Source of the DNA: Maniola hyperantus
Lineage: Eukaryota > Arthropoda > Insecta > Lepidoptera > Nymphalidae
DNA: 64,000 bases
Reading direction: 5' to 3'
Assembly (NCBI RefSeq): GCF_902806685.2
Contig: NC_048554.1
Location: 13,578,001-13,642,000 of the forward strand
In this document: piece after piece, positions 52,691 to 64,000 of the stretch
Layout of the letters: every line of letters starts with the position of its first letter
Numbering within the stretch: position 1 is the first letter of the stretch
The notes under the pieces: generated by a model
The model's input: the letters and a program-made list of their open reading frames with translations, nothing else
Databases searched by the model: none
What the model was told of the DNA's origin: nothing
Made by a program: the position numbers and the translations under genes

Positions 52691-53859
52691 TACAACAGAC
52701 CGGGCTCACTTGGTCGTCTGAGAGATATTATAACGACCGGTTTACGCGTGATTCTATTAGTGTTCCGAAAGAAAGAGTCACAGTAAGAAAGACGTTTATT
52801 GCGTTGTAGGCCGCAGCGCTGTGTGAGCTGAGTTGCACTTCATTGCGTCCTGACAAGAGTCTCTATTCATGCAAACGTCTTTGGGAATGAGCCTTGTATA
52901 TCTGTAAGGTAATATGTTATTTGACAGTATTCAAATGGTATCGGTAATCGGCATCATCTTTTTATGCAAAGCTCATCCTGAAATTTTCATGAATCTATTG
53001 TCTGATGTCTTGCGGCATCGCAATGGCAGACAATTAGAAAGTACAACTGACTTTAGAGTGAAGCTCATCCTGCTCGATATAGCTGCACGGCTCTGCGCAT
53101 GCTCTGCTTGACTGGGCAAAGGTGTTCAACGGATAGGCCAACCTTAATTGCAGAGCGTTTAAAGTTAGCCCCGTGTGTAGCGCGTCGTACGTCATACGCG
53201 CCTCGAGTGGACTGTTGACGTGCCGCGGGAAAGTGTCTCGCTTCCATAACGTCACTTTAGATCTACTTCGCCGAGTGTATTCACTTCGGAGTTTAATATT
53301 TCTCAGTTTAGTATCGTTAATAGTCGCTCGTCTTCCCCCTACGAGTAACACGCTCCCGGCAACGGGCAATTATTTTAATTTATCTTTGTAATTATTATGG
53401 AGATAATTAAAATAAAATAAGATCATCCTAAAATGATAATTATTATGTTCAGATGATCTTGCATTACCAAATCAGGACTTCAAAATTTACGTACGATATA
53501 CCTAATATTATGTAAGTAATTGCACAAAATAAATTTAACAAGAGGAGCAAAAAAAACTGAATGAAAGCAGCTGGTATCGTTTTGATCGAAATCACGGACT
53601 TAGGACTCAATGTTAGCACACTTTGAGGCCATTTTGCTTGGAGATGAGTTCAAGTTTGTATTCAGTGATCGAAATCATGAGCTATGGACTCGATTTCAAA
53701 TTAGGTACCAACGTGTCAATATGTAGCTCAAGTAGGTATTAATTAAAAAATCTACAACACATAAGACAACATCTATGGCGCTAGTGGTGAACGCTGTAGT
53801 CACAGAATGTTATATATGCGAGCTATTGCCGCTATAACAACAAAATTAATAACAAAAAA
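52691..53859. other. Unannotated sequence
   Basis: Open frames up to 111 codons (minus strand, 53034-53369) lack recognisable domains. Confidence 0.35.
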
Positions 53860-53970
53860 TTCAAAATGGCCGCCATGAAAATAAAAAAATTAAAAAGTGT
53901 TGTTTCTTGTACAATAATACGGAACCCTTCGTATGCGAGTCGGACTCGCACTTGACCGATTTTTCATAAA
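53860..53970 (-). mobile_element. Dispersed repeat D, inverted
   Basis: 'aaaatggccgccatgaaaat', 'tacggaacccttcgtatgcg' and 'cgcacttgaccgattttt'. Confidence 0.6.
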
Positions 53971-54017
53971 CTTCCGAATGAAATTTTAAAAGTTTAATGG
54001 TGTTCCAATCCGGATCC

Positions 54018-54135
54018 TTCCAATCCGGATTTGACGAGCGTGATTGACTATGGCCTGAACCTTCTCATTCTGTGAGGAGAGTGGACACCCGTGCTCAGTA
54101 GTGAGTCGATAATAAGTGATGATGACGATGATGGA
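54018..54135 (+). mobile_element. Metulj-like SINE, 3' end with tail
   Basis: 'tgactatggcctgaaccttc', 'acccgtgctcagtagtgag' and 'gatgatgacgatgatgg'. Confidence 0.65.
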
Positions 54136-54690
54136 GTCGAGTTGTATTTGTTACTCTATTATCTTTGATGTACTTTAATACCGAGCTAATCTTAACAAAA
54201 CTTATCCGGACTTAAGTTTAATCCACCTTCGCGTGCTGTGTAGTGTGTCACTTCTAGTTACACTTAGGATGTACAGTAATGCTAATACTCGGGAACTGAT
54301 ATACAAATATAGTCTTATTGTACAAAATAATAAGTGATATAATCGCTTGTTTATATTGTACATCGAAAATAAGAGGAGTCAGGGGTGGCACGGCACACAA
54401 AAGGAATAATTCAGGAGCATCTATACCCTCCTATTAGGGTTGTCTCCGACATATTTATTCCAACGTTGTAAACGACTACATTATATGTTATTTTAGACAA
54501 ACGTTTTGAGGGAAGTAAAATACTAAAACGAGTTATTTTGTGTATCAAATTATTTTTCGCAATTTTAATTTTAGTTTTTAAAAAATTTATTTCACCTAAG
54601 GACTTTTTAATTATTATTGCAAGATAGGCTTTCGCTTCTTGACAGCCATTCTTAATAAAAAGCAATGATAAAATCTAGGTAAGTTGGTTT
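54136..54690. other. Unannotated sequence
   Basis: Nothing recognised. Confidence 0.4.
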
Positions 54691-54765
54691 ATCAAAATGG
54701 CCACCATGAAAAAAGTATCATTTCTTGTACGATGGTACGGAACCCTTCTTTTACGCGACCCAATG
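54691..54765 (-). mobile_element. Dispersed repeat D fragment
   Basis: 'aaaatggccaccatgaaaaa' and 'acgatggtacggaaccctt'. Confidence 0.55.
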
Positions 54766-54824
54766 CGCACTTAATTAATATAATTACGATTCATGATAGA
54801 CATGTGTCCGCTATAGCTTAACTT

Positions 54825-54894
54825 AACTGAAAACCGCTGCCGTGCCTATAGCGTACCATAGCGTTATTGTCGTAGCTAACAACGGTTTTCAGTT
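54825..54894. repeat. Inverted repeat, 12-bp arms
   Basis: 'aactgaaaaccg' at 54825-54836 and its complement at 54883-54894. Confidence 0.85.
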
Positions 54895-55064
54895 ATCATC
54901 TATGACGAACCACCTGACAACGCAACGCTGCCAACTGGCAACTGACAATGCATTGTTTGGTTTTTTGGTTACTAGAAACGCAATAATTATGCCTTCTCTT
55001 TCTTTATTTCACTGAAAGCTGAGAAGGAGCGGTTATTGGCTACCGGCTTAGTAACTAAGAACTT

Positions 55065-55197
55065 GGTAAACCAAAGCGACCTTATCTCTATTACGCTAAG
55101 GCTTAACTGAACAAGTAATTGTCCATTACACTTTGATCTATCAATATTAATACAGTTAGCCTTAGAGTAATAGAGATAAGGTCCTCTTTGGTTTATC
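55065..55197. repeat. Inverted repeat, about 45-bp arms (MITE-like)
   Basis: 55065-55109 and 55153-55197 pair with a few mismatches around 'ccttatctctatta'. The size and terminal pairing are MITE-like. Confidence 0.75.
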
Positions 55198-55472
55198 AAT
55201 CACTGGTTAACTGGACTGTGGCAAACTATTCGTGCAGGCGTCCACTATAGTTTGACCTATGTCAATGATCAAATTAAACTTTGCTGCTATGAACTTAAGG
55301 TTGTGATTACTTCACGATATTCATGAAAGTAAAATTGGTTTTATTTTAGTGAATATGCGCGCGCTAGCTATACAGACGGTATTGATACGGCAGCTAGCTT
55401 AGTTACTACTACGTAAACCGCTGCGCGTTGCGCATATTAAATTAGTTGAAACACAACTCTGATATCGATATT

Positions 55473-55530
55473 CGGCAACGGTTAACAATATTGGTATTGA
55501 AACTAAGTAACTGTTGATTAACCGTTGCCG
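55473..55530. repeat. Inverted repeat, 13-bp arms
   Basis: 'cggcaacggttaa' (55473-55485) and its exact complement (55518-55530). Confidence 0.85.
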
Positions 55531-55687
55531 TAAATAGCCAATAACGCCCATCTTTAATTCATGAACATTTAGCAGCCCTACCTCTTGCAGTATGTAGTCA
55601 TTATATCCTAATCAACGGGAATAATAAATAACATGTTAGCACATTCCAAATCAATTACGCCTGAGCTTTGTTTGATCTTCCCGTTTG

Positions 55688-55743
55688 TTCAATACCCCTA
55701 CCTCTATACCCCCTACCCCATACCCCTACCCCTACCCCATATC
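55688..55743 (+). repeat. C-rich (taccccc-type) low-complexity tract
   Basis: Variants of 'ataccccctacccc' repeat about seven times, with quadruplex potential on the minus strand. Confidence 0.75.
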
Positions 55744-55964
55744 CGCGGTATGCTCTAACAGAGAGGTAACACGTAATTAGGGTGTTGGTATTAAAGGCTT
55801 ATCAAGCTAAGTTTGGTCTGAGCTAACTTTAAACTAGCTGTTAACCGCAATTTCGTTTACGTTAAATTTTGTTTCGCTTATATTTATGTTTCGCTGTATA
55901 TTAATAATCGCTTGATTTGGATCTTTAATTTTTCGGGATAGTACCTAAGTACTGTAGTAGAGAA

Positions 55965-56185
55965 GTGGTGATAGCCTAATATTTTACGGGCCCAGGGTTC
56001 GATTTCAGGCACGCACCTCTAACTTTTCAGAGTTAAACGCGTGTTATAAGTAGTTAAAATAACTATAAAACTACTTGCTTTAACGGTAAAGGAAAATATC
56101 GTAAGGAAAATATCGTAAGGAAAAATGTGTGTCTGAGAGTTCTCCATACCTACCTAATATTCTCAAAGCGGCAGCGTGATGGACT
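55965..56185 (+). mobile_element. Metulj-like SINE, degenerate
   Basis: 'gatagcctaatattttacgg', 'gggttcgatttcaggcacgc', 'ctttaacggtaaaggaaaat' (with a duplicated 'atatcgtaaggaaa') and 'gagagttctccatac'. Confidence 0.7.
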
Positions 56186-56251
56186 ATTGCCTTATTGAAC
56201 AATTTAAAAAAGCATGAAGTAGTAATAGCATTACGTGTATGACCTTGCACT

Positions 56252-56301
56252 GCTTGGTTTGTATGGTTTGTATGGTTTGTATGGTTTGTATGGTTTGTAT
56301 G
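56252..56301 (+). repeat. 9-bp microsatellite (tggtttgta)n
   Basis: About five copies. Confidence 0.9.
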
Positions 56302-56744
56302 GAGGCGGCGTGTGGCGAAACTACGCGACTGCTAGCGGAAACGTTTTATTCACATAAACGCCGAGTCAGCAATTTTGTTCGCACGACTTTTATTTGTAGC
56401 TGTGCGCTTCCGTCCGTACTCCCTATTACCTACTTCCTTTCTACATTTGCGCGATGAAAGTATAAAGGTTTTGATTAAATCTTAAACAGGAAACGGCGTG
56501 CGAGTGAAAGAATCTCAGTAAGTAGGGGCAAATGATAAAGATACAAAAGTTTCATTAATCTAAACTTAAACTTAAACTTAGCTGTAAGTAGTTGTAGTAG
56601 GTACTTATACCAATAATATATGTTTACAATTTCAAACGTCGATATGTTAGAAAGTAATCTAAATCGAGGATTCAAATGCTAGAGAAACTAGACAATGCAT
56701 ATTATCTTAGCGTAGCTACTAGCTAGGTACGCAAAGATAATCTA
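56302..56744. other. Unannotated sequence
   Basis: Nothing recognised beyond a short 'aaactt' triplication near 56568. Confidence 0.4.
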
Positions 56745-56935
56745 TAGAATAAAAATGAATCACCAAATGTGTCGCTGATCGCAAATCTCGAGAACAGCTG
56801 AACCGATTTCGCTAATTCTTTTTTTATAATATTCCTTGAAGTACGAGGATGGTTCTTACGGAGAGAAAATTTAAATAATTTGAATTGACTGTTAGGCGGA
56901 ACGAAGTTCGCCGGGCAGCTAGTCTATTATATAGA
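56745..56935 (+). mobile_element. Dispersed repeat C, 3' part
   Basis: 'agctgaaccgatttcgctaa' and 'ttgactgttaggcggaacga', ending 'gggcagctagt'. It matches the 3' end of 16305-17148. Confidence 0.6.
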
Positions 56936-57251
56936 GTCTGTATTATAAAGAGTAGGTTCTTTTCCCGGATCAGATTTAATTCCCAGGCCAAAATCCTGTT
57001 ATGATGCATTTATTTCAAATTTTTCAGTTCTTAAGGCCTAGGCTACAAGTGCTACAACGTTAACCTTGAACGCTGACGAAGGAGCGCGCGCTAACAAGCG
57101 CAGCCGCTACGGTGCGGCGCGCGCCGATCCTAATAATTATAACAATGTCAACCATATGTCAGAGTAACAAAGCTGAGTTTACGTTGATGCAAGCACAGCT
57201 CAGTAACCGCGTCTATCGCCACTTCATTCCATCGGCGGGTCTTGCGCATAG
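56936..57251. other. Unannotated sequence
   Basis: CpG-rich at 57080-57125. Nothing recognised. Confidence 0.4.
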
Positions 57252-57304
57252 ATCCACACACAATCCACACACAATCCACACACAATCCACACACAATCCA
57301 CACT
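57252..57304 (+). repeat. 11-bp repeat (ccacacacaat)n, left locus
   Basis: About four and a half copies. The same unit borders the assembly gap at 60297. Confidence 0.95.
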
Positions 57305-57337
57305 GTAACGAACATAGCCTACATACAACATAGGGAC

Positions 57338-57870
<533 letters not shown>

Positions 57871-58319
57871 CTATAATGAGTAGAGGCGAGGCGGGACATG
57901 CGCGCACTAAGGTGCGTGCAGCCTAGCGCTCGTGTGGTGGAAATATTTGTGGAAATGGGTGCTTGCATTAAGTGCTCTTATGGAGGAAGACATAGTCTTC
58001 AATTAAACAGGTCTGTGAAACTATAATGAGTAGAGGCGAGGCGGGACATGCGCGCACTAAGGTGCGTGCAGCCTAGCGCTCGTGTGGTGGAATATTTGTG
58101 GAAATGGGTGCTTGCATTAAGTGCTCTTATGGAGGAAGACATAGTCTTCAATTAAACAGGTCTGTGAAACTATAATGAGTAGAGGCGAGGCGGGACATGC
58201 GCGCACTAAGGTGCGTGCAGTCTAGCGCTCGTGTGGAGGAAATATTTGTGGAAATGGGTGCTTGCATTAAGTGTTCTTATAGAGGACATAGTCTTCATTT
58301 AAACAGGTCTGTGGAATTA
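57871..58319 (+). repeat. 150-bp tandem repeat, 3 copies
   Basis: Copies start at 57871, 58021 and 58170. The first two are nearly identical (one base indel); the third is diverged near its end. Each contains 'cgcactaaggtgcg' and, in the first two, 'gaagacatagtcttc' stem-loops. No open frame. Confidence 0.9.
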
Positions 58320-58324
58320 TAAAA

Positions 58325-58510
58325 TAGTTGAATGATATGGAGGTGAGGTTGTCTAAGACGGTAGACGTGCTTGTCGGTGGCACTTTGCACTATGTCTATC
58401 GCTATTTTTTCCCTAAGGTGCAACTAGTTGAATGATATGGAGGTGAGGTTGTCTAAGACGGTAGACGTGCTTGTCGGTGACACCTTGCACTATGTCTATC
58501 GCTGTTTCAC
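58325..58510 (+). repeat. 103-bp tandem repeat, 2 copies
   Basis: 'tagttgaatgatatggaggt' begins at about 58325 and 58428. A long hairpin pairs 'ggtagacgtgc' with 'gcactatgtctatc' in each copy. Confidence 0.85.
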
Positions 58511-59537
58511 TAAAGGAGAATAATTGGAAGAAAGGAACGACCAAGCGGTCAATGTCCTAATGCCGAATCAGTGTTGCGCGTGTTGGGTCCGCTGCGCCAT
58601 ACATTGAATGCTACCACTAAGTGGAAAAAAGGGGTAAAATACAGGGATTTACTGGCATAGCCAGAGGTTATACACTTATGTAAATACAAAGTCTCAAAGC
58701 AGGGTGCTATAAAATGAACGCAAGAGCGGGCAGGCATGCACATGATCGTACGTGCTGTCTATTAGAACACCACTATGGTAGGTGGAAACATGGGAGCATG
58801 GCTCTATTGTAAACCAAGTTTGGAATATTATAACTTGAGAGCATAGCTCTTATTACTTACAAGCCAGTTTAAATAGATGGTGCAATTATAAATATTATCC
58901 AAATATCAATATTTCGTTGGAAAGCGCGTGCGGCATCGCTTCGACCCCATCGGTCGGAACGGTGTGTGTGCTCGCAAATTGTTACGTAATAACGTCCGGA
59001 TTGTGGATTGAGTAATAACTCAACCGACGTTATAAAAATAGATAATATAATCTATCTAATTAACTTATGTGCTGGACGACACATAAGATTTTACTCAAGT
59101 AAGAAAATTTGAGAATGGGACCACTTTAAGTACAAGGATACTTTTCTTATGTATAGGGGCGATACTTCTAAAGTCTAAAAGCGATTCATGATTGATCTGG
59201 TAATGTGGCTGCTTAGGCGAGGTGAACCGCGCGTCCTTTAGGATACTCGGTAAATCCTTGCTTGAGCTGGCAGACGGAGTTGTACTCTGTGGTTACTTTC
59301 GATCTATTTGCTGGTATACGTTGGAGTGCGTTGGAAGATGATTATGCGAAGGAGAACCCTAGTGCCATTAATGGCGCCACTTGGCGCTTTGTGAATCCTT
59401 TGCTGAGCTGATTCTAGCATACTTTAATAACTACCGATCACAGAGGGCAGGTAATACTGCTGTTCTGTTTGTACTCTGACATTCGTTGGAATACTTAACC
59501 GCCTTATGGTGGTTAGTGAATACACGCATATAACATA
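58511..59537. other. Stem-loop-rich non-coding sequence
   Basis: No gene. Many small perfect hairpins: 'gaccaagcggtc' (58539), 'ccactaagtgg' (58614), 'gagcatggctc' (58794), 'agagcatagctct' (58838), 'ttgagtaataactcaa' (59008), cttatgtg/cacataag (59064 and 59080), 'gccattaatggc' (59364) and 'gcgccacttggcgc' (59374). Confidence 0.55.
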
Positions 59538-60196
59538 AAGCAACTTTAACGTTCGAGAGCACTTTAGCGAGAGAGGAACATAGCACTCTGGTGTTTGTGC
59601 ATCCTACCTAAAGGAGAGCCTAGCGCCCAGTGCTTGTGAATCTTTTACTATAGTGATTTTTAACGTACACAAATAAGTGATGACTTATCACTGAGACCGA
59701 GCACTCCTGAGTGCTAAATTACAAGGGTATGTGTGTAAAGGGACACGTTCCTTACCTATTGGGCTACGCATGTGTCTGAACATTGAATTGAATTGACTAG
59801 AGACACCAGATAGGTCTGTTGATCTCTATGTTACCCTAATATTGCTTGGAGCGTTGCATTCTTCTGATGACTATTTATAAATAATACATAAAGCAACTTT
59901 AGCGTTCGAGAGCACTTTAGCGAGAGAGGAACATAGCACTCTGGTGTTTGTGCATCCTACCTAAAGGAGAGCCTAGCGCCCAGTGCTTGTGAATCTTTAC
60001 TATAGTGATTTCTAGCGTACACAAATAAGTGATGACTTATCACTTGAGACCGAGCACTCTGAGTGCTAAATTACAAGGGTATGTGTGTAAAGGGACACGT
60101 TCCTTACCTATTGGGCTACGCATGTGTCTAAACATTGAATTGAATTGACTAGAGACACCAGATAGGTCTGTTGATCTCTATGTTACCTAATATTGC
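59538..60196 (+). repeat. 350-bp tandem repeat, 2 copies, cut by the gap
   Basis: 'cataaagcaacttta.cgttc' starts at about 59538 and 59888. The second copy stops at the gap at the point equal to about 59835 of the first. Both contain 'ataagtgatgacttat' and an agcact/agtgct stem-loop. Confidence 0.9.
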
Positions 60197-60296
60197 NNNN
60201 NNNNNNNNNNNNNNNNNNNNNNNNNNNNNNNNNNNNNNNNNNNNNNNNNNNNNNNNNNNNNNNNNNNNNNNNNNNNNNNNNNNNNNNNNNNNNNNN
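60197..60296. other. Assembly gap, 100 N
   Basis: Exactly 100 N, the conventional placeholder for a gap of unknown size. Confidence 0.99.
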
Positions 60297-60425
60297 CCAC
60301 ACACAATCCACACACAATCCACACACAATCCACACACAATCCACACACAATCCACACACAATCCACACACAATCCACACACAATCCACACACAATCCACA
60401 CACAATCCACACACAATCCACACAC
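60297..60425 (+). repeat. 11-bp repeat (ccacacacaat)n, right locus
   Basis: About twelve copies start directly at the gap edge, so the array probably continues into it. Confidence 0.95.
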
Positions 60426-60572
60426 CACAGAATCGATATTCTAATAATAATTACACTAAGCAACGATCGTCTTAATTCCAACTTATATTTGCAATTTGCA
60501 ACGATTAGCAAATTCAAAAATCAACCAACTTTTGTTTCTTGTCAGGAATTATTGTCTAATAGGTAGTATGGG

Positions 60573-60592
60573 TTGCATTACTTACTTACTTA

Positions 60593-60637
<45 letters not shown>
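60573..60637 (+). repeat. Tetranucleotide (cttg/ctta)n
   Basis: About sixteen units, a cttg core between ctta ends. Confidence 0.95.
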
Positions 60638-60638
<1 letters not shown>

Positions 60639-60876
60639 GTAAAACTAAAACAAAGCGTTTGCGCCGAAACAGCAATTGAATAGCAGAGTCCGTTTCAGTA
60701 AATATAGCTAAGTACTTGCTCGTAATATTAGCGAGGTTGGCTCATCCAATATTCACGTGTCGGATGCCGGACACCCGTGTCGGTGACGCGACGGAACACA
60801 TCTCCGCCGGATCCGATCCACTCCCGTTGCGGAATTACTAATGTCATTGTTAATTAAGTATTAAGTTACATCCTTG
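60638..60876. other. Unannotated sequence
   Basis: Nothing recognised. Confidence 0.4.
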
Positions 60877-60968
60877 ACGACCTCCCTGACGCAGAGGTGA
60901 GCGCTGTGGTCTCATGTGGGAGATCCCAGGTTCGATTCCCGGCAAGAACACTTTGGGAATTTATAATG
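60877..60968 (+). mobile_element. SINE family 3, head only
   Basis: 'gacgcagaggtgagcgctgt' (A-box-like) and 'ccaggttcgattcccggca' (B-box-like), then cut by the next SINE. Confidence 0.65.
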
Positions 60969-61185
60969 AGAATGGTTTGGCCAATAGTGTATCACGCTGG
61001 CCGAGTGCGGATCAGCAGACCACGCACCGCCTATAACATTATAGAGAACTCTTAGACGAGCAGCTTTCTCTTCATAATGTTTTCCTTCACCGTTAAAGCA
61101 AGTGACAATATTGAATTGGTACTAAAAGTTAGATCGAGCCGTCAACCCGCGACTAGGAGGCCGACGCCTTCACCAGCAGGCCACA
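60969..61185 (-). mobile_element. Metulj-like SINE, inverted
   Basis: Minus strand runs from a decayed head near 61185 through 'ttaacggtgaaggaaaacat' and 'ctctataatgttat' to 'ggccaaaccattctc'. It abuts the family 3 head in the opposite sense. Confidence 0.65.
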
Positions 61186-61186
61186 A

Positions 61187-61217
61187 GCCACCAGCCACCA
61201 GCCACCAGCCACCAGGC
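61187..61217 (+). repeat. 8-bp repeat (agccacca)n
   Basis: About four copies of agccacca. Confidence 0.9.
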
Positions 61218-61619
61218 TATCAGCGCTTCGATTATAGTAATACATTTATATTCACACATAAACAAGCTAATAAAATTGACGAACTTATAATCGCATTTGA
61301 TTCAAACTCAAAATTATTATTTACGTCAAAATAATTTCTATGTATTTCCCCGCGCACTAACGCTGTCAGCTGTCAGGTGAGCGTGGTGGACATGTGGTGG
61401 AACAGCCATATATTAAGTAATTGAATTGAGCGTGTATTAAGGCCGGCTTGTTTATGGCTCATGTTAAAATCAGCCCAGCGCTGTAAAGGTCTGTTCAGAT
61501 GACGCTTCTTGTACGCGCGGATGTCTCCCGATTGACAAAAACACACGACAGCCTTTTGATAAGTTTTATTTTTTGTTTGTTGACGACTTAGCCCTTGAGT
61601 GCGATTTCATCAAAGTCAA
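61218..61619. other. Unannotated sequence
   Basis: Nothing recognised. Confidence 0.4.
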
Positions 61620-61800
61620 AGTCAAAGTCAAATGATTTATTCAAAATAGGTAATAAATAACTCTTTTTGATGGTCAGATGTTGGATTTCTAAGATATAGT
61701 GGTAATAATTATCACGCAAACTTAAAACTAAAGCTACGAGGGTTCCCAACGCGCCCAGGTCTGAGAAGAGCCCACAACAAACTCAGCCGGGAAATCTGGT
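61620..61800 (+). mobile_element. LINE-like repeat, family B
   Basis: Starts with gtcaaa triplication, then 'atttattcaaaataggtaat', 'cgcaaacttaaaactaaagc' and 'gtctgagaagagcccacaac'. It unites the pieces seen at 12466 and 13495. Confidence 0.6.
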
Positions 61801-61931
61801 GATAAATGTTAATGCTGTCTTAAAGTGGGTTGGCTTGGGAAGCTGAAACGCAGAATATCTTGATGTCAAGTTACCGGCAAGGTAGTAGTGACCACGCCTG
61901 AAGCCTTCACCTGACTGGACCAGAGACGATT

Positions 61932-62115
61932 TAGAGCCTCGATAGCTCAACGGTTAAAGGTGCGGCCTGCAAACCGAAAGGTCGCCGATTCAAACCCCAC
62001 CCGTTGCACTATTGTCGTACCTACTCCTAGCACAAGCTTTACGCTTCATTGGAGGGAAAAGGGAAATATTAGTCAACATAATAAACTTGGCTAATATACT
62101 CTTTAAAAAATATGT
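61932..62115 (+). mobile_element. SINE family 2, full copy
   Basis: 'gagcctcgatagctcaacgg', 'gattcaaaccccacccgttg', 'tagcacaagctttacgcttc', ending in an A/T-rich tail. Confidence 0.8.
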
Positions 62116-62639
62116 ATAAATTCCTATATGTCTCTACCGGTAATCGAACCCAGAATCTTCTATTTATAAGACCACATCGCTCTTCATCACATCAACAATT
62201 AAGATCATAATATCCGAAGTAAATGAATAAAAGACAAATTCATAAACATGTACAAAGGTATACAGACTTTGACAGCTAGCGCTTTAAGCTTGTCTTGTTT
62301 GCGTTTAAACGCGTAGTGTGATTCCAAAAAGGATACGTCATGTTCACAGGCCCTTAAGTTAAAATCAGCCGTCCGCAGTAAGCGCCTTTCATACTCTGAA
62401 TAGTTCCAAATGAGCCCAAACCTTCGCGGAACACGAGTCGTGACCGAACGCCCTTCTACATAATATAAAAACATTTCGTGTAACGACTCCAAAGGTGAGC
62501 GAAATGTTCAGAACGTGCTGTAATTATGTTGTACAAAATATGTTTTCTTCAAAAATACGGGAGTTATTGCTTGCTTCTAAATAATATATCCGTTTGCAAT
62601 CTATGCTTTACCAGAAGGTAGATCGATAACAACAGACGA
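62116..62639. other. Unannotated sequence
   Basis: An open frame of 95 codons (minus strand, 62205-62492) has no recognisable domain. Confidence 0.35.
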
Positions 62640-62928
62640 GAGCTATGTGCGATGTGCGGAGTCAGTCTACGTGATCGGTGAGGAAATTAACAGACATAGC
62701 TCCACGAGTTGCGAAGCTGAAGTGACAATGGGCAGAGCACATAGTTCGAAACATCAATAGACGCTGGGATCCCAAGGTCGCACCGGAAACTACAGCGTTG
62801 GAAGACTCACCTACCACCAGCGGTGGACGGCTGACATCAGGGAGCCGCTGGATACTGGTGGCGCAAGACCGTGTCGTGTGGAAGTCCCTACAAGAGACCT
62901 ATGTCGGTTGACAATCATGATGATGACT
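62640..62928 (+). mobile_element. RTE-type LINE, 3' end
   Basis: 'gaagctgaagtgacaatggg', 'gcgcaagaccgtgtcgtgtg' and 'ccctacaagagacctatgtc' give a broken reading of the RTE ORF C terminus, then a GATGATGA-type end. Confidence 0.7.
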
Positions 62929-63106
62929 AAAAACAAATTGTGCCCGGGCGAGTACCGGGTATTCAGGATTACAAGCCGTGGAAAAAACTCTAGTTCATTT
63001 TGTGGTCAAGTTGTGTTTCAATACCTAATAGGTAGTCTGCTTTTGATAAACGTTGAAATAATGTTTTCTATCAGAATCTACACATAAAAACTGTATCGTG
63101 ACTTCA
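62929..63106. other. Unannotated sequence
   Basis: Nothing recognised. Confidence 0.4.
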
Positions 63107-63295
63107 TCATCATCACCATCGTCAACTGATAGACGCCCACTACTGGACATATTAAGTCCCTTGTAGAGACTCCACACGCCACGGTCTTGCGCCGCTGCTA
63201 TCCAGCGGCTCCCTGCGACTCGTCCGATGCCGCCCGTCCGCCTAGCGGGGGGTGTTCCAACGCTGCGCTTTCTGGTACGAAGTCGCCATTCTGTT
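63107..63295 (-). mobile_element. RTE-type LINE, 3' end, inverted
   Basis: 'catcatcatcaccatcgtca' is the inverted tail. 'cttgtagagactccacacgc' and 'gcgccgctgctatccagcgg' follow. It lies about 180 bp from the direct copy, tail to tail. Confidence 0.7.
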
Positions 63296-63916
63296 TGCCA
63301 TTGTATTGTAATGAATAAAAAACTTTTTAGCGTTTAAACTATCGTGAGTGATTTCCATTATACGTATATATGTGAGTATAGCCGGTGTGTGATATATTAT
63401 GTATCCAGACCAAAGCTATGACTGCTCGAAAATACGACAAAACGCTTCGAGAAAAGGTACATAGTGCCCCGTCCTTTAGTTTGGCTCGTCTTGGCGGTGG
63501 CACTGCCGTGCCCCCTGATAATAAAAACTTTTCCATTACAATAATATGCTACTCCCATTCTCTTAATAGTAAAAGTGCGCCTTAAATCTCAAAAATAGTG
63601 GCGCAAGTGTCAACACAGCAGTCAACGTGACAAAGAGCAACTTTAGCGGGAATTGTTCCTCGCAACTGTAACAAGTAGGTTACATTTTATTTCCTCGCAT
63701 TCTCTTCACGACAGACGCCAGTGGAGCTGTGACGGATGTTCATGGCGGTAGTTCCTTAAGTTGCTTGGTATCTTATATTTTCATGTATCGTATGGGGTAC
63801 CTACTACCTACCCCCGTACGATACATGGAAGCAAAAGTTTTGCAAAATATTAAATGTGAATAATGGTATCAAACTTGTCGTTTCTTGTTTTAGGATTATG
63901 TTACCTACCTCCAGCG
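63296..63916. other. Unique sequence with one hairpin
   Basis: 'catgtatcgta.gggg' (63782-63797) pairs with 63812-63827 at 15 of 16 positions. No gene. Confidence 0.5.
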
Positions 63917-64000
63917 CTGATAGCCTAGCGGTAAGGACGTCGGTCGGGGGTTCGATCCCGGACACGCACCTCTAACTTTTCAGAGTTATATGCATATATA
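63917..64000 (+). mobile_element. Metulj-like SINE, head, cut by window end
   Basis: 'gctgatagcctagcggtaag', 'cgggggttcgatcccgg' and 'cacctctaacttttcagagt'. It continues beyond the window. Confidence 0.75.

Noticed and set aside
53034..53369. 111-codon minus-strand open frame as a host gene
   Set aside because: No domain, no signal peptide and no coding bias visible; length is compatible with chance on this scale.

Overview
The window reads as a repeat-dominated stretch of a lepidopteran (moth or butterfly) nuclear genome. The basis is compositional and familial. There are three tRNA-derived SINE lineages, one of them Metulj-like with a (GAT)n tail, RTE-type LINE 3' ends, Lep1-type Helitron-like repeats with the 'gcgacttcgtccgcgtgga' motif, several MITE families and an AT-rich background. 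I found no convincing host protein-coding gene and no functional tRNA or rRNA gene. The only well-supported coding sequences belong to two Ty3/Gypsy retrotransposons.

Layout. 1-5 kb: SINE, Lep1 and hAT-type MITE copies with two homogeneous minisatellites (18 x 50 bp and 23 x 22 bp). 5-19 kb: scattered SINE, LINE and MITE fragments, an interlocked inverted-repeat element (9.03-9.40 kb), CpG-rich patches and a pair of adjacent near-perfect hairpins (19.00-19.11 kb). 19.7-26.4 kb: a CpG-rich 26-bp satellite interrupted by a nearly intact 5.8-kb LTR retrotransposon (175-bp LTRs differing at one base, 4-bp target duplication gcac). It carries a short putative myristoylated membrane ORF, gag, and pol in the +1 frame. 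28.1-29.2 kb: a SINE, then a second SINE head whose anticodon-to-B-box segment has expanded into 31 x 23 bp. 32.2-35.2 kb: MITEs around a 5'-truncated Gypsy pol with its own 3' LTR. 37.5-38.5 kb: a Lep1 copy with an internal 33 x 23-bp expansion. 40-47 kb: (GGC)n, a 13 x 25-bp array, a poly(A)-tailed retrocopy end, G-tracts and two copies of a TA-flanked MITE. 51-53 kb: 7 x 27 bp and 7-bp arrays, then two MITEs. 54.8-55.5 kb: three successive inverted repeats. 57.2-60.4 kb: A-tracts, a complex non-coding tract of nested tandem repeats (150, 103 and 350 bp) rich in short stem-loops, and a 100-N assembly gap with an 11-bp repeat on its far side. 60.4-64 kb: more SINE and RTE copies.

The coding parts work together only within the retrotransposon. 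Gag forms the particle, Pol supplies protease, reverse transcriptase, RNase H and integrase, and the LTRs, primer-binding site and polypurine tract act in cis. The autonomous RTE machinery, absent here except for 3' ends, presumably mobilised the SINEs that share its GAT-repeat tail.

The strongest leads are the short membrane ORF ahead of gag, the possible stop-proximal +1 frameshift, two minisatellites born inside transposable elements, a 31-bp foldback flanked by 8-bp direct repeats, and the stem-loop-rich tract that runs into the assembly gap.
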